A stretch of DNA of 64,000 nucleotides from an uncultured Bacteroidales bacterium (GCA_934667275.1 CAKULK010000008.1:1-64000), one strand, 5' to 3'. Numbered from the stretch's first letter, positions 18,707-27,223 are shown. Numbers and translations: made by a program. Notes: generated by a model from the letters alone, not told the origin.

Positions 18707-19798
18707 TTAACCAGTTATTGTTTTTATGGTTTGAATAATTTCTAATGCCGTCTTCTTTGGAATACGGATGGATGCTGCCGCAGCCACCATATCTTCGGTG
18801 GTCGGGTTGCCTTTGCCCATTACCGATGTGGCATGCTCGCCGTTGTAGCCTTGTGTGCTACGGGTAAGATCGTAAGCGGGGGCTAACCGCCATTTACCAT
18901 TTTCACAGATAAAACTGAAGTTCTTAGCGTGATCGTCTTTGTTCTCAATCAGTATGTTGAACACCATGCGGCGGAACATCTGCTCCACTTGTTTGGGATC
19001 CTGCGTCAGGTAGCCCGTTAGTGCGAGGATGGTCTTATAGTCCGTCTTGGGCGGGGTGATGGACTCGTTGAGCAATGCTGCGGCAGTGGCTACGTGGAGC
19101 CTTTCGCCGGTTGGCGATATGTCGAAACGACGCGAGGCAAAGAACTGCCCGTCAATCAGTTTGAAGTCAGGTACTTCAATGCCGCATTGCTGCGCCAAGC
19201 GGTTGTAGCGGTATTCCTCCTGCCCCATATCCTGAGGATCGTAGGTGTGGCGGAACTTGACAAGCCAATGCCCTGTTTCGTCGGTGAGCAGGCATTTGGG
19301 ACGGCAACCTCCGCTGTTCCCGCTGTTAAAATACAGGACATCTGCGTCTTGCACATTCTTCTCGTGAAACACATCCAATGCCAACTGTTGCAGCGTGTGC
19401 AGTTCGGGCAGGCTGCGGTTGCCCGCCAGTGTCTGTTCGGGGATGTAGCAAAGTGCCCCCATACCTGTGCATCCGACAATGCTCAGCCGTTGCAGGGGCG
19501 TGAGCGACATATCGTCGATACCCTGATTGCGCAACATTCTGTTTAGCAGGTATCGCCCATAACCATCGGGGAGACTGTCTTCGAAGATGCTGAAATTGCC
19601 GTAGAAGGGCGTCGGCTGTGCGATAAAGAGGTCGGATTTGAGCGGCAAATCCAACAGAGAGATAGAGAAACCTGTGCGCAGCCATTCGGCGGAGTATTGG
19701 AATGTGCAACACTTTTTGTCCGTTGCGAGGGCAAGAGTGCCTACCTCCTGATTGCGGTAAAGTACTGACAACCTATTGATTGAACTGATTTCGACCAT
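18707..19798 (-). CDS. hipA: HipA-family toxin kinase (two-gene system)
   Basis: A 363-residue full-length HipA-like Ser/Thr kinase. The N-terminal subdomain has FSISLLDLPLKSD, FEDSLPDGYGRYLL and GCTGMGALCY. The glycine-rich loop region is NSGGCRPKCLL near residue 165, the catalytic segment NKDDHAKNFSF near residue 290, and the metal-binding site LAPAYDLT follows. Known HipA toxins phosphorylate aminoacyl-tRNA synthetases and arrest translation. The start overlaps the HTH antitoxin gene by 26 bases. The substrate here is unknown. Confidence 0.88.
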   Translation of the reverse strand: MVEISSINRLSVLYRNQEVGTLALATDKKCCTFQYSAEWLRTGFSISLLDLPLKSDLFIAQPTPFYGNFSIFEDSLPDGYGRYLLNRMLRNQGIDDMSLTPLQRLSIVGCTGMGALCYIPEQTLAGNRSLPELHTLQQLALDVFHEKNVQDADVLYFNSGNSGGCRPKCLLTDETGHWLVKFRHTYDPQDMGQEEYRYNRLAQQCGIEVPDFKLIDGQFFASRRFDISPTGERLHVATAAALLNESITPPKTDYKTILALTGYLTQDPKQVEQMFRRMVFNILIENKDDHAKNFSFICENGKWRLAPAYDLTRSTQGYNGEHATSVMGKGNPTTEDMVAAAASIRIPKKTALEIIQTIKTITG

Positions 19799-20099
19799 GC
19801 TTGCGGTTTTTATTGGTGTTGATGGTTTCCAGTTCTTCCATTGTCTTGTAGATGGGTTGCGCCGTGGCTTGTTTGAGTTGCTCTTTGTAACCCAATGCTT
19901 TGCAAAGGGCTACGTACTGGCGAAGGGATATGGTATGCTTCTGCTCGAATTTGGCAATGGTGGATACGGGCACGCCGCTCATCATGGACAATGCCTCGCG
20001 GGAGAGGGTGCGCTCCAAGCGTCGCTGCCGCAACTGCTCGGCAAGATATTTCGTGATATCCTGCTCGGTTTCGGTGTCAAATTCGTATAGCAAATTCAT
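19773..20099 (-). CDS. hipB: HipB-like HTH antitoxin
   Basis: A 108-residue protein with an XRE-type helix-turn-helix at about residues 25-75 (RLERTLSREALSMMSGVPVS, then STIAKFEQ), as in HipB. It should bind and neutralise the neighbouring HipA and repress the operon. The C-terminal 35 residues are hydrophilic and probably contact the toxin. Two matching upstream repeats, one overlapping the start codon, are candidate operators. Confidence 0.82.
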   Translation of the reverse strand: MNLLYEFDTETEQDITKYLAEQLRQRRLERTLSREALSMMSGVPVSTIAKFEQKHTISLRQYVALCKALGYKEQLKQATAQPIYKTMEELETINTNKNRKHGRNQFNQ

Positions 20100-20151
20100 A
20101 CTATTGTATTCGTTATTGCCGATTTTGCTTGTTTATAGATACTATTGTATT
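20098..20151 (-). promoter_or_regulatory. Two ATACTATTGTATT repeats before hipB (candidate operators)
   Basis: Identical 13-base copies lie at 20098-20110, overlapping the hipB start codon, and at 20139-20151, 41 bases apart. Each contains ATAC-N4-GTAT, a small dyad suitable for an HTH dimer. This fits autorepression by HipB. Confidence 0.55.
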
Positions 20152-20190
20152 TATTTTGCCACAAATATTGTGCCAAGGCGGGGGTATTTA

Positions 20191-20225
20191 TGAATTAAGG
20201 ATTGTGAATTATGAGGCGGTGGCGG
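20191..20225. repeat. Short 7-bp-period array
   Basis: Heptads TGAATTA, AGGATTG, TGAATTA, TGAGGCG and GTGGCGG follow one another in phase. The repeat is weak and only the TGAATTA pair is identical. Confidence 0.4.
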
Positions 20226-20267
20226 CGAAAGCCTTTTGGCATCCTCTCGGCAAGGGTTCGGCAATCA

Positions 20268-20300
20268 CATAAGAATCGCATAAGAATATCATAGACTTTG
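20268..20300. repeat. 11-bp-period array (CATAAGAATCG type)
   Basis: Units CATAAGAATCG (20268), CATAAGAATAT (20279) and the decayed CATAGACTTTG (20290). Confidence 0.6.
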
Positions 20301-20338
20301 CTTGAAGTGGAGCCGGTATGTGAGCGATATTTGTTGCT

Positions 20339-20371
20339 TATCCCTTGCGCATCCCTTGCCTATCCCTTGCT
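20339..20371. repeat. 11-bp-period array, TATCCCTTGC family
   Basis: Units TATCCCTTGCG, CATCCCTTGCC and TATCCCTTGCT, exactly 11 bases apart. This is the same family as 9957 and 24541. Confidence 0.8.
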
Positions 20372-20462
20372 GAACAACCCGATGAAGACTCGACATTAAT
20401 ACGATCATAAGACGATGATAGAACAACGCGAGCCGCGTCGTCCCCCAACCGTTTTCCGATGT

Positions 20463-21533
20463 TTATTGTCTGAACAAACGGACATACAGCCAACGCATAA
20501 TGATGTCCAATGCGTGGTTGAGGTGCTCCAGGCTGGGCGACCAGCGGCGATGGTGGCGGTGCCAATAGGCGATGTAGTCGATGCGGAGCAGTTTGTTTTC
20601 GGGATAAAGGCGCGGATGGAGGTCGAGTTCCACGCAGGCGGGCGTCAGTTTGTCGTCCAATCGTTGCAAATCCTCCGCACGGAAATCACGGCGCGGCATA
20701 TCCAAGAGATAGAGTTTGTAGAGGATACGCAGGCGGTTCTCGAAATACTGCTTCATAAAAGCAGCGCGAATGGGGCTGAGCGTGCTGCGGTGCGTGCGGT
20801 AGTAGTCCAGCATACGGTCAGTAACTTTCTCCAACTGCGGCAGGGATTTCATAATGACTTCGGGTGCCATAGTCTGCCCTGCGCGGTCGAGGTTGTACTG
20901 ATAGACGTTGAGGTTGAGAAATAGGATGGTCTTGGCGTGGAAGACAGGAAGCGACGCCCACTCGGTGTCGGTGTAGGAGATGCCCTCCGTTTGGCGGTAG
21001 CCCGTTTGGCGCAAGAGGTCGGTGCGGTAGGCGAGGGCGTGCATGAGGAAGAAGCGGATGTACCGGTCTTTCAAGACGTCGTCCAAGTCGTACACCTTAT
21101 TATATATATAGGGTTCGCGCCCCATGGTGTTGTAGCGCACGACCTCGCGACTGCCATTGGGTCCGAGTTGCGTGAAATGGGTAATGACCATGTCAGCATC
21201 CTGTTTGCCGAGACAGAGCAGCATCTCATCCAAGGCTTGCGTGTCGAACCAGTCGTCGGAGTCCAACACCTTGATATACTTGCCCGTAGCCACAGGGAGT
21301 GCTGCATTGATGGTAGAGCCGTAGTTGCCGTTGGGTTTGTCTATCACGCGCACAATGCCAGGGTATTGCGCCTCGTATTGATGTCCCACCTCGGAGGAGT
21401 TGTCCTTGCTGCCGTCGTTGACAACCAGCACATCCAGCAGGTCGGCATGTTGCGCCTTGACGAGAGAGTCCAAACAGCGCGGCAGGAGGGCTGCCATGTT
21501 GTAAGTGGGGATGATGACGGAGAGTAGTTTCAT
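20463..21533 (-). CDS. GT2 glycosyltransferase
   Basis: A 356-residue GT-A enzyme. It has SVIIPTYNMAALLPRCLDSL at the start, the VVNDGSKDNS motif near residue 37 and the metal-binding VLDSDDWFD motif near residue 92. A longer C-terminal part contains EFRAYRTDL-like helices of unknown use. The start overlaps the upstream glycosyltransferase stop by four bases. Part of the surface-polysaccharide set; acceptor unknown. Confidence 0.88.
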   Translation of the reverse strand: MKLLSVIIPTYNMAALLPRCLDSLVKAQHADLLDVLVVNDGSKDNSSEVGHQYEAQYPGIVRVIDKPNGNYGSTINAALPVATGKYIKVLDSDDWFDTQALDEMLLCLGKQDADMVITHFTQLGPNGSREVVRYNTMGREPYIYNKVYDLDDVLKDRYIRFFLMHALAYRTDLLRQTGYRQTEGISYTDTEWASLPVFHAKTILFLNLNVYQYNLDRAGQTMAPEVIMKSLPQLEKVTDRMLDYYRTHRSTLSPIRAAFMKQYFENRLRILYKLYLLDMPRRDFRAEDLQRLDDKLTPACVELDLHPRLYPENKLLRIDYIAYWHRHHRRWSPSLEHLNHALDIIMRWLYVRLFRQ

Positions 21534-22603
21534 GGTCGTTTCTGTTTTATAATTCGTTGATATTCAGCCTCACGGAGGTCGTACATCGTGATGGGATACG
21601 TGAGCGCGCGGAGTGTTGCCACCACTTGGTTCTTCTCTTTTGTGTAAAAGAGTGCGTTGCGGCTTTGTACTAACAAACAAATGAATTGGCACTCACCAAT
21701 TATCCATGACAACGGGCGTCGCCATGATGTTGTTTTGGTGTAGGCGGCAATGAATTGGTATGCCTGTCGTGTGTAGGCAGGACTGGCATCAGGAATGCAA
21801 TCCAGTAACGCTTTCTCACACAACATCCGATTGATAATAAGCGGTTTGATGATGTGCCGTCTGCGTGGTCTTAAGTTGCGCAGTACCAACAATACTGCAT
21901 TTTTGATGGTGCGTTGTGAGAGGTCGCGGCGGTTGGTGGATGTACAAGAGGCGGCGTGTACGCGGTGGAAATCCAAGGCTATTGGGACGTATTTTATTTT
22001 TCCATACGCCATTGCCACGATGCTCAAAACGGAGTCGTAGTAAAAGGCTGATGAGGCGCGGCGTAGCACATCGGTGGGGAAATGTTGCAAGATAATATCG
22101 AGCAACTGCCTGCGTATCAGCATAGTATGACCGGGCACCATGCCATAGAAAAGCATACGCTCGAGGTTTACATTGATGATACGCGTGTCTTTCAGCCGGT
22201 AATCAGGGTTGGTGGTAAACTGCCCCGTGAGATGAAAGCAGCACAGATTGTCCCCAATCTCATTCACCAATGTGACTATCTTGTGCGGCAACCAAATGTC
22301 ATCCTGGTCGGAGATGGCAATAAAGTCACCCGTCGCCCGTTGCATGGCAGAGAAGAAATTATCATTCACTGTTCCGCGTGCTTCGTGTACAAAGACCTTG
22401 ATAATAGAGTACTTATCGGCATACTCGCGGAGAATAGCCATCGTGCCGTCCGTGCTATGGTCGTCTTGGATGATAATCTCGTGCAAGGGGTAGGTCTGCG
22501 CCAATAGTGAATCCAACTGCTCCCGCAGATACTTTTCGCCATTGTACGTGCAAAGGACAATGGAGACGGAGGAAGTGATATGATTAGGATTGTCCATGCT
22601 CAT
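21530..22603 (-). CDS. GT2 glycosyltransferase (rhamnosyltransferase-like)
   Basis: A 357-residue GT2 enzyme with VSIVLCTYNGEKYLREQLDS at about residues 13-32, IIQDDHSTDGT and the AISDQDDIW metal motif near residue 93. The SDQDD form is common in rhamnosyltransferase-like GT2 proteins. The start overlaps the LicD gene by 20 bases; an in-frame ATG at 22597 is an alternative start that still overlaps. Confidence 0.88.
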   Translation of the reverse strand: MSMDNPNHITSSVSIVLCTYNGEKYLREQLDSLLAQTYPLHEIIIQDDHSTDGTMAILREYADKYSIIKVFVHEARGTVNDNFFSAMQRATGDFIAISDQDDIWLPHKIVTLVNEIGDNLCCFHLTGQFTTNPDYRLKDTRIINVNLERMLFYGMVPGHTMLIRRQLLDIILQHFPTDVLRRASSAFYYDSVLSIVAMAYGKIKYVPIALDFHRVHAASCTSTNRRDLSQRTIKNAVLLVLRNLRPRRRHIIKPLIINRMLCEKALLDCIPDASPAYTRQAYQFIAAYTKTTSWRRPLSWIIGECQFICLLVQSRNALFYTKEKNQVVATLRALTYPITMYDLREAEYQRIIKQKRP

Positions 22604-23483
22604 GCTTACTATTACTGCGAAGTTCTTTTAAGGTCTCTTGGTATGGCTTGTCAGCATCTAATATGGTTGTGCCATGTGCAGTCGGGACCTGTTGCGGGGT
22701 CATATAATCGCCATAGTACTCGGTCAGTATCTCATGGTAGTGTTTGGGCACGGGTACCTCAATATCCTCGAAAGGCAATGTGACAGTCTCGCTATACCAA
22801 TCACGTTTCATTCTGTATTTCAATATATTAAGTACAGAAAACATAGGCATACCTACGTATTGTGAGGGCAAAGATTGGTATTGATAAAACATACGCTCAA
22901 ATTTGGCATACGTCTTCTGCAGGGGATGGAAAAGAAAATATGCCTTACAGAATATCTGGGCTATGGCTCTTTTGCGATGGTGAAAATCAAAAGGGATTAC
23001 TGCCCATGTCATCAGTTTGCGTAACATCTCTGTCTTGCGCATGATGTTCCATTGCTCTTGTTTGTCCTTGGGCAACACATCCAACACAAAAATGTCAATA
23101 AAAATGCCTTGGTGGAATGGCACACCTATCTCGTGGGGCAGAATGGCAGTAGTGCCATCATAACGCAGTTGTGCATGACCGCGCACGTATTTGTCGGTAT
23201 AGGCACATTGAAAGAAATAAGGAGCATTGAACTCGGTTGGCGCGATGCGTTTCAGTTGCTCGTAGTCCTCCCGCGGCATGGCAACGTCAATATCATCGTC
23301 CCATGGGATGAAACCTTGATGGCGTACGGCACCAAGAAGCGTCCCGCTGTCTGCCCATACTCGCAAGTTGTGCTTTTGGCAGACCTCTAACAACTTGGAA
23401 AGTAGTTGGAGTTCTATGTTCCATACTTTTTTTACTTGCGCGGTTACTAAATAGCCGTTTCTATATTCTTCTTGTAGGTTCAT
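22584..23483 (-). CDS. LicD-family phosphotransferase
   Basis: A 299-residue LicD/fukutin-type enzyme. The core motif WADSGTLLGAVRHQGFIPWD followed by DDIDVAM (residues 43-70) holds the aspartates that bind the metal and the CDP-activated donor. Family members transfer phosphocholine, or related CDP-linked groups, to sugars of surface polysaccharides. It starts four bases after the opine-dehydrogenase-like stop. The nearby fused cytidylyltransferase could supply the CDP donor. Confidence 0.88.
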   Translation of the reverse strand: MNLQEEYRNGYLVTAQVKKVWNIELQLLSKLLEVCQKHNLRVWADSGTLLGAVRHQGFIPWDDDIDVAMPREDYEQLKRIAPTEFNAPYFFQCAYTDKYVRGHAQLRYDGTTAILPHEIGVPFHQGIFIDIFVLDVLPKDKQEQWNIMRKTEMLRKLMTWAVIPFDFHHRKRAIAQIFCKAYFLFHPLQKTYAKFERMFYQYQSLPSQYVGMPMFSVLNILKYRMKRDWYSETVTLPFEDIEVPVPKHYHEILTEYYGDYMTPQQVPTAHGTTILDADKPYQETLKELRSNSKHEHGQS

Positions 23484-23487
23484 ATCC

Positions 23488-24510
23488 TTATTGCGCTTTA
23501 ATGATTTGTTTGCGTCCCCATGTGTACACTTTGTCTATGTTGGGGCATGAGATGTGGTGCCGATGGGCGAGTTCGTAGATGAAACGGAGTCCGAAGGGGA
23601 AATCCTCGGTGAAGTAGCGGCTTGTGAAATCGGGTATCCATCCTTTGGGGACTTGTTTCATGGGGGACAGGATAGTGGACAATGATTCTATACTGCGCAG
23701 TTTGGCAGTCATAGAAGGGGCATCGGTGGATTCATAGTGATGGAGCAAGGTGTCAATGTGCTGCGTATTGACCTGCAAGGCATCCAACAAGGCAAAGAAC
23801 TCCTTGTCCATTTCTATCTCCAAGGCAGAGGCTTCGTCCGTCCAATCGTGATAGAAGAGCGGATTGCTTGCATAGGGCGTGCCGTCCCAGTTTTTCCATA
23901 AAGTATAGAGCCGCCCTGTGTGCAAGATAGGATTGCTGTTGCTCAGCGTAACTTCGTAGAAAGATGAGAGCAGTTCGGTCGGAGTATCGAACAAGTAAGC
24001 CATCTCGCGGCAGAAAGAGACATTGTCGGGTATATTCTCGGTGGCGATGAGGAGTTGGTCTTTATAGCCCAACAGGCATGCCTCTTTGCCATAGGTAATG
24101 ACACGTGAGATGAATGGAACACGTTGGAAAGCAAAGAGTTTCGTCGTGTTCGGCAGTAGGTTGTGGCAGAATATAAAGAAACCAGAGTTGCCGACAATCG
24201 CTCCGACAATGGTGTTTTGTTGTAGGTGTGGGCGAATAGTCGCGATAGTTTGCTCAACCAAGAAAGCGGGCAGGCACAACAATACCATATCCGCTTGCGG
24301 AATAAGGTCTTCCGGATTGCTGCTGATATGGGCAAGATGTCCGTGGATGTCTTTTCCATTAGGTGCGTGCACAAGAAAAGTATGCTGCCACTGCTCGGGA
24401 CGTTGGGTGTAGAGAGACACCTCAATGTCCTGTTTGGAGGATAGCACAGCGGCACAGGTGTGCCCTAATCCGCCACCTCCACAGATACATATTTTTTTTA
24501 TTGTGTGCAT
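23488..24510 (-). CDS. NAD(P)-dependent octopine/nopaline dehydrogenase-family protein
   Basis: A 340-residue two-domain dehydrogenase. The N-terminal Rossmann fold begins IKKICICGGGGLGHTCAAVL, and the C-terminal half has SNSNPILHTGRLYTLW with the histidine typical of the octopine/nopaline dehydrogenase domain (PF02317-like). Such enzymes couple an amino compound to a keto acid with NAD(P)H, or reduce a keto group. It sits between the fused nucleotidyltransferase/aminotransferase and LicD, so it may make part of a polysaccharide substituent. Its real substrate is unknown. Confidence 0.78.
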   Translation of the reverse strand: MHTIKKICICGGGGLGHTCAAVLSSKQDIEVSLYTQRPEQWQHTFLVHAPNGKDIHGHLAHISSNPEDLIPQADMVLLCLPAFLVEQTIATIRPHLQQNTIVGAIVGNSGFFIFCHNLLPNTTKLFAFQRVPFISRVITYGKEACLLGYKDQLLIATENIPDNVSFCREMAYLFDTPTELLSSFYEVTLSNSNPILHTGRLYTLWKNWDGTPYASNPLFYHDWTDEASALEIEMDKEFFALLDALQVNTQHIDTLLHHYESTDAPSMTAKLRSIESLSTILSPMKQVPKGWIPDFTSRYFTEDFPFGLRFIYELAHRHHISCPNIDKVYTWGRKQIIKAQ

Positions 24511-24540
24511 ACTATCTATATATTGTCATTATTTGTTCGC

Positions 24541-24573
24541 TATCCCTTGCTTATCCCTTGCTTATCCCTTGCT
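24541..24573. repeat. 11-bp-period array, TATCCCTTGCT x3 (identical units)
   Basis: Three identical units start at 24541, 24552 and 24563. This is the most perfect member of the TATCCCTTGC family in the window. Confidence 0.85.
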
Positions 24574-24600
24574 GAATCACCTATTCTTTACACGAGGTTT

Positions 24601-24633
24601 ATTCGAGATTTATTCGCGGGTCTGTCGTAGGGC
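24601..24633. repeat. 11-bp-period array of the CGCGGGTC family at a gene end
   Basis: Units ATTCGAGATTT (24601), ATTCGCGGGTC (24612) and TGTCGTAGGGC (24623). They run over the stop codon and the last codons of the fused nucleotidyltransferase/aminotransferase gene, so the final residues are written by the repeat. Confidence 0.6.
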
Positions 24634-26403
24634 ATTGAGCAGTTTATCGTTGTCCTCGGTGTTGCGGACTGCCAATCGGATATAGTTGCCGTGGCACTTG
24701 GTGGAGCAGTCCTTGATGAGAATGTTGTGCTGTTTGAGCAGTTGCACTGCCAACTCACGTGGAGTATGGGGCGGCAAGACCTCGCATAGCACATAATTGG
24801 CTTCGGACGGCAGGATACGCAGGTAAGGAATCGTCTGCAGTCGTGCGACAAAACGTGTGCGCTCTTCGCGGAAATCGTCCATCGCCTGTTGGTATGCTTG
24901 TTCGTATTTGCCCAATATCTGCAAGAAAAACTCGGCGAAAGAGTTGATGTTCCATATCGGCGTGGTGTGGCGGATATGGGTCATCAGCGACCGGTTGGCG
25001 GTTGCCAATATGCCTAAACGCAGTCCGGGGACGCCATACGACTTGGAAATACTTTTGATAACTACCAGATTATTAAAGCGTTCCAAGAGTTTGTTGTCGA
25101 GGAATGTGGGGTGTTCGGTGGAGAAATCGATGAAACTTTCATCCAAAATGAGTATGATGTCGCGCTGTTGGCACCACTCTGCCAAACGAATACAGTCGGC
25201 ATACGGGATATAGTTTCCGGACGGATTGTCGGGGTTGATAAGCACTAACGACCAAATGTCTTTGTCTGCAAAATAGGTCATCAAGTCGTCTGCCGTGTAA
25301 GCAAAACGGGGGGTAGTAGCCTGATATACAACCACTTGCTCGGGCATTAGGCGATTAGGGTATTCCTCGAAAGTAGGACGGATAACACCCACTTTGCCCA
25401 AGACCTGCTCGGACAGCATTTTGATTAACTCCGCAGCACCATTGCCCACGGTGATATAGTCTTGTTTGACGCCGAAATCCTTGGCTACCAACAAGTTATT
25501 GACGCGCTGCCCCGATGGATATTGTGTGAGCAGTCGTGCGAAATTGGCAGATAGTTCGTCCTGCAAGCGTTGGTTTGGGAAATACGGATTGACCAAATAG
25601 CAGAAGTCCAATATGTGAGGATAACGCCAATAGCCTCCGTATCGAGAGCAGAGGAGGTCGTATTGACGGTCGGTGAAGATGGACTCGGCGATGTCAAGGT
25701 CTTGAATATCATCGATTTCGTACCATTGCTCGCCACTGAGGGGCAGGGCGCGCATACCCGAATTGTCCAGCATGGTAATGACGCGGAGCACCTGCTCGTA
25801 GTACTCGTTTCTGCCCAGCGCCGTGCAGTACGCTTCGAGGAAAGGCACGTACATATTGGTGGAAAAATCGCGCGAGAACTTGTAGATATTGACGGTTTTG
25901 TAGTATTGCGGTATCTCCTCGTAGCGGAATTGCGAGTTGGGTATGAAGCGCAGGATGCGGTTTTCGCTGTCCAAGGTGACGACGGTGCCGTCCATCCAAC
26001 TCTCGAACTTGTCCACAAGGGCGAGGTTGGGATAGGGGTGGTTGACCAATTTGTCGATAACGGCGTCCTCCATAATAATGTCGGACTCGAAGAGGAGCGT
26101 GTCCTCCGCGCAGAGGTAGTCCTTCGCCATATAAAGCGAGTAGATGTTGTTGGTTTTGTCGTAGATGGTGTTTTCGACGAATTCGATGGGCGTAGCGGTG
26201 GGCAGCGTGGCGAGATAGTCGCGCAGTTCCTGCGCCTTGTAGCCGATGACCATCACGATACGCGAGAGGTGTTGCTTGTCCAATTGCTGCAACAATCTGG
26301 AAATGAGCGTTTCGCCCCCCACTTCAATCATACATTTTGTGTTGCCCTTGGTCAGTTCGCCAAGTCGTTTGCCCATTCCTGCTGCTAAAATGATTGCTTG
26401 CAT
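24610..26403 (-). CDS. Fused nucleotidyltransferase / class I aminotransferase (LicC/PntC-like)
   Basis: A 597-residue two-domain enzyme. Residues 1-245 are a cytidylyltransferase-like domain: AIILAAGMGKRLGELTKGNT, then NTIYDKTNNIYSLYMAKDYL, FESDII and WYEIDDIQDLDIAE match LicC and PntC. Residues 250-597 are a fold-type I PLP aminotransferase: ITVGNGAAELI, LINPDNPSGNYI, ILDESFIDF and the PLP-lysine segment VVIKSISKSYGVPGLRLG. A fusion of this type is known in phosphonate pathways, where it activates 2-aminoethylphosphonate with CTP. No pepM or phosphonopyruvate decarboxylase gene is visible here, so another amino-alcohol phosphate is possible. LicD downstream could use the CDP product. Confidence 0.82.
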   Translation of the reverse strand: MQAIILAAGMGKRLGELTKGNTKCMIEVGGETLISRLLQQLDKQHLSRIVMVIGYKAQELRDYLATLPTATPIEFVENTIYDKTNNIYSLYMAKDYLCAEDTLLFESDIIMEDAVIDKLVNHPYPNLALVDKFESWMDGTVVTLDSENRILRFIPNSQFRYEEIPQYYKTVNIYKFSRDFSTNMYVPFLEAYCTALGRNEYYEQVLRVITMLDNSGMRALPLSGEQWYEIDDIQDLDIAESIFTDRQYDLLCSRYGGYWRYPHILDFCYLVNPYFPNQRLQDELSANFARLLTQYPSGQRVNNLLVAKDFGVKQDYITVGNGAAELIKMLSEQVLGKVGVIRPTFEEYPNRLMPEQVVVYQATTPRFAYTADDLMTYFADKDIWSLVLINPDNPSGNYIPYADCIRLAEWCQQRDIILILDESFIDFSTEHPTFLDNKLLERFNNLVVIKSISKSYGVPGLRLGILATANRSLMTHIRHTTPIWNINSFAEFFLQILGKYEQAYQQAMDDFREERTRFVARLQTIPYLRILPSEANYVLCEVLPPHTPRELAVQLLKQHNILIKDCSTKCHGNYIRLAVRNTEDNDKLLNALRQTRE

Positions 26404-26441
26404 AAGTTGTTGATAGTCTGTTGGTGCTTGCTTTGTTTGTT

Positions 26442-26476
26442 ATTCAATTCGGGACACAGTGTGTCCCGAATTGAAT
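26442..26476. repeat. Perfect 17-bp-arm palindrome between ispD and the fused gene
   Basis: Arms 26442-26458 and 26460-26476 are exact reverse complements around a single centre base. There is no T-run on either side, so it is not a canonical terminator. It lies 3 bases from the ispD stop and may stabilise or end that mRNA. Confidence 0.8.
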
Positions 26477-26478
26477 GT

Positions 26479-27213
26479 TTATAAGTCTTCTTTGTAGGTT
26501 ATTTTGCGGTTGCCTGCTTCGCCTTGCACAATATATATGGGTGTGTTGGGGAGGTATGTGCGGACGATGCCGCAGTCGTCGGTGGCTTGCAGGTGCGGGT
26601 TTTGCAGGGCTTGGCAGTAGGCTGCGGCTATGGTCTCCAAACGAAAGGCTTGCGGCGTCTGGGCACACATCAGCGTAGCCCGCGGAGGAATGTCTTGTAC
26701 TATCTTGTCCATAGCGGTTCCCGAAACGGAATACATCGTATCCGTAGCGGGGATAGCCACTGTCACCGCCTCGTGGGTCTCCAATGCCTTGCAAACGTCC
26801 TCTATGATACGTGCGCTCACAAACGGACGCGCCGCATCGTGGAGGAGGACATTTGTTATAGGATAGTTATAGGATGGTTGTAGGATAGGCGTTTTTGTTC
26901 TTTGTTCTTTGTCCTTCGTCCTTCGTTCTATCTCCCGAATGGCATTGACGCTTGATTCCCAACGTTCTTTGCCACCCGCAATAACAAACGCCACTTTCTG
27001 CCAACCGTTGCGGAGCAGCATCTCTTCGGCGCATGCAATATAGTCGGGGTGCATGACGATACCTATTTCGTCAATACACGCCGCTTGCTCAAACGCCTCG
27101 ACAGAGTGTTCCAATATACTCCGCCCGTCTGCCAGCGGCAGCAACTGCTTTGGCATCCCGCCGCCTACGCGGCTGCCTATCCCCCCTGCTAATATGACAG
27201 CGATGTTGGTCAT
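26479..27213 (-). CDS. ispD: IspD-type cytidylyltransferase with a repeat-coded insert
   Basis: A 244-residue 2-C-methyl-D-erythritol 4-phosphate cytidylyltransferase of the MEP isoprenoid pathway. Motifs are AVILAGGIGSRVGGGMPKQ at the start, AGGKERWESSVNAI, VLLHDAARPF and the ATDDCGIV end segment. About 25 residues (TKDKEQRTKTPILQPSYNY and neighbours) sit between SSVNAIREIERR and VLLHDAARP, where other IspDs have a short turn. That stretch is exactly a 75-base block of 11-bp and 7-bp repeats. Related TarI-type enzymes make CDP-ribitol, so a role in the polysaccharide cluster is also possible. Confidence 0.85.
   Translation of the reverse strand: MTNIAVILAGGIGSRVGGGMPKQLLPLADGRSILEHSVEAFEQAACIDEIGIVMHPDYIACAEEMLLRNGWQKVAFVIAGGKERWESSVNAIREIERRTKDKEQRTKTPILQPSYNYPITNVLLHDAARPFVSARIIEDVCKALETHEAVTVAIPATDTMYSVSGTAMDKIVQDIPPRATLMCAQTPQAFRLETIAAAYCQALQNPHLQATDDCGIVRTYLPNTPIYIVQGEAGNRKITYKEDL
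26856..26930 (-). repeat. In-frame 11-bp and 7-bp repeat block inside ispD
   Basis: Plus-strand units TTATAGGATAG (26856), TTATAGGATGG (26867) and TTGTAGGATAG (26878) are followed by heptads TGTTCTT (26896 and 26903), TGTCCTT, CGTCCTT and CGTTCTA ending at 26930. The length is a multiple of three, so the frame is kept. Confidence 0.85.
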
Positions 27214-27223
27214 TTTTATCCAT

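Larger units (their letters stand above)
20100..20462. other. Repeat-rich gap upstream of hipBA
   Basis: No gene is seen. It contains the candidate hipB operators and three small arrays (20191, 20268, 20339). The hipBA promoter should lie here, but no full match to the Bacteroidota pattern was found. Confidence 0.55.
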
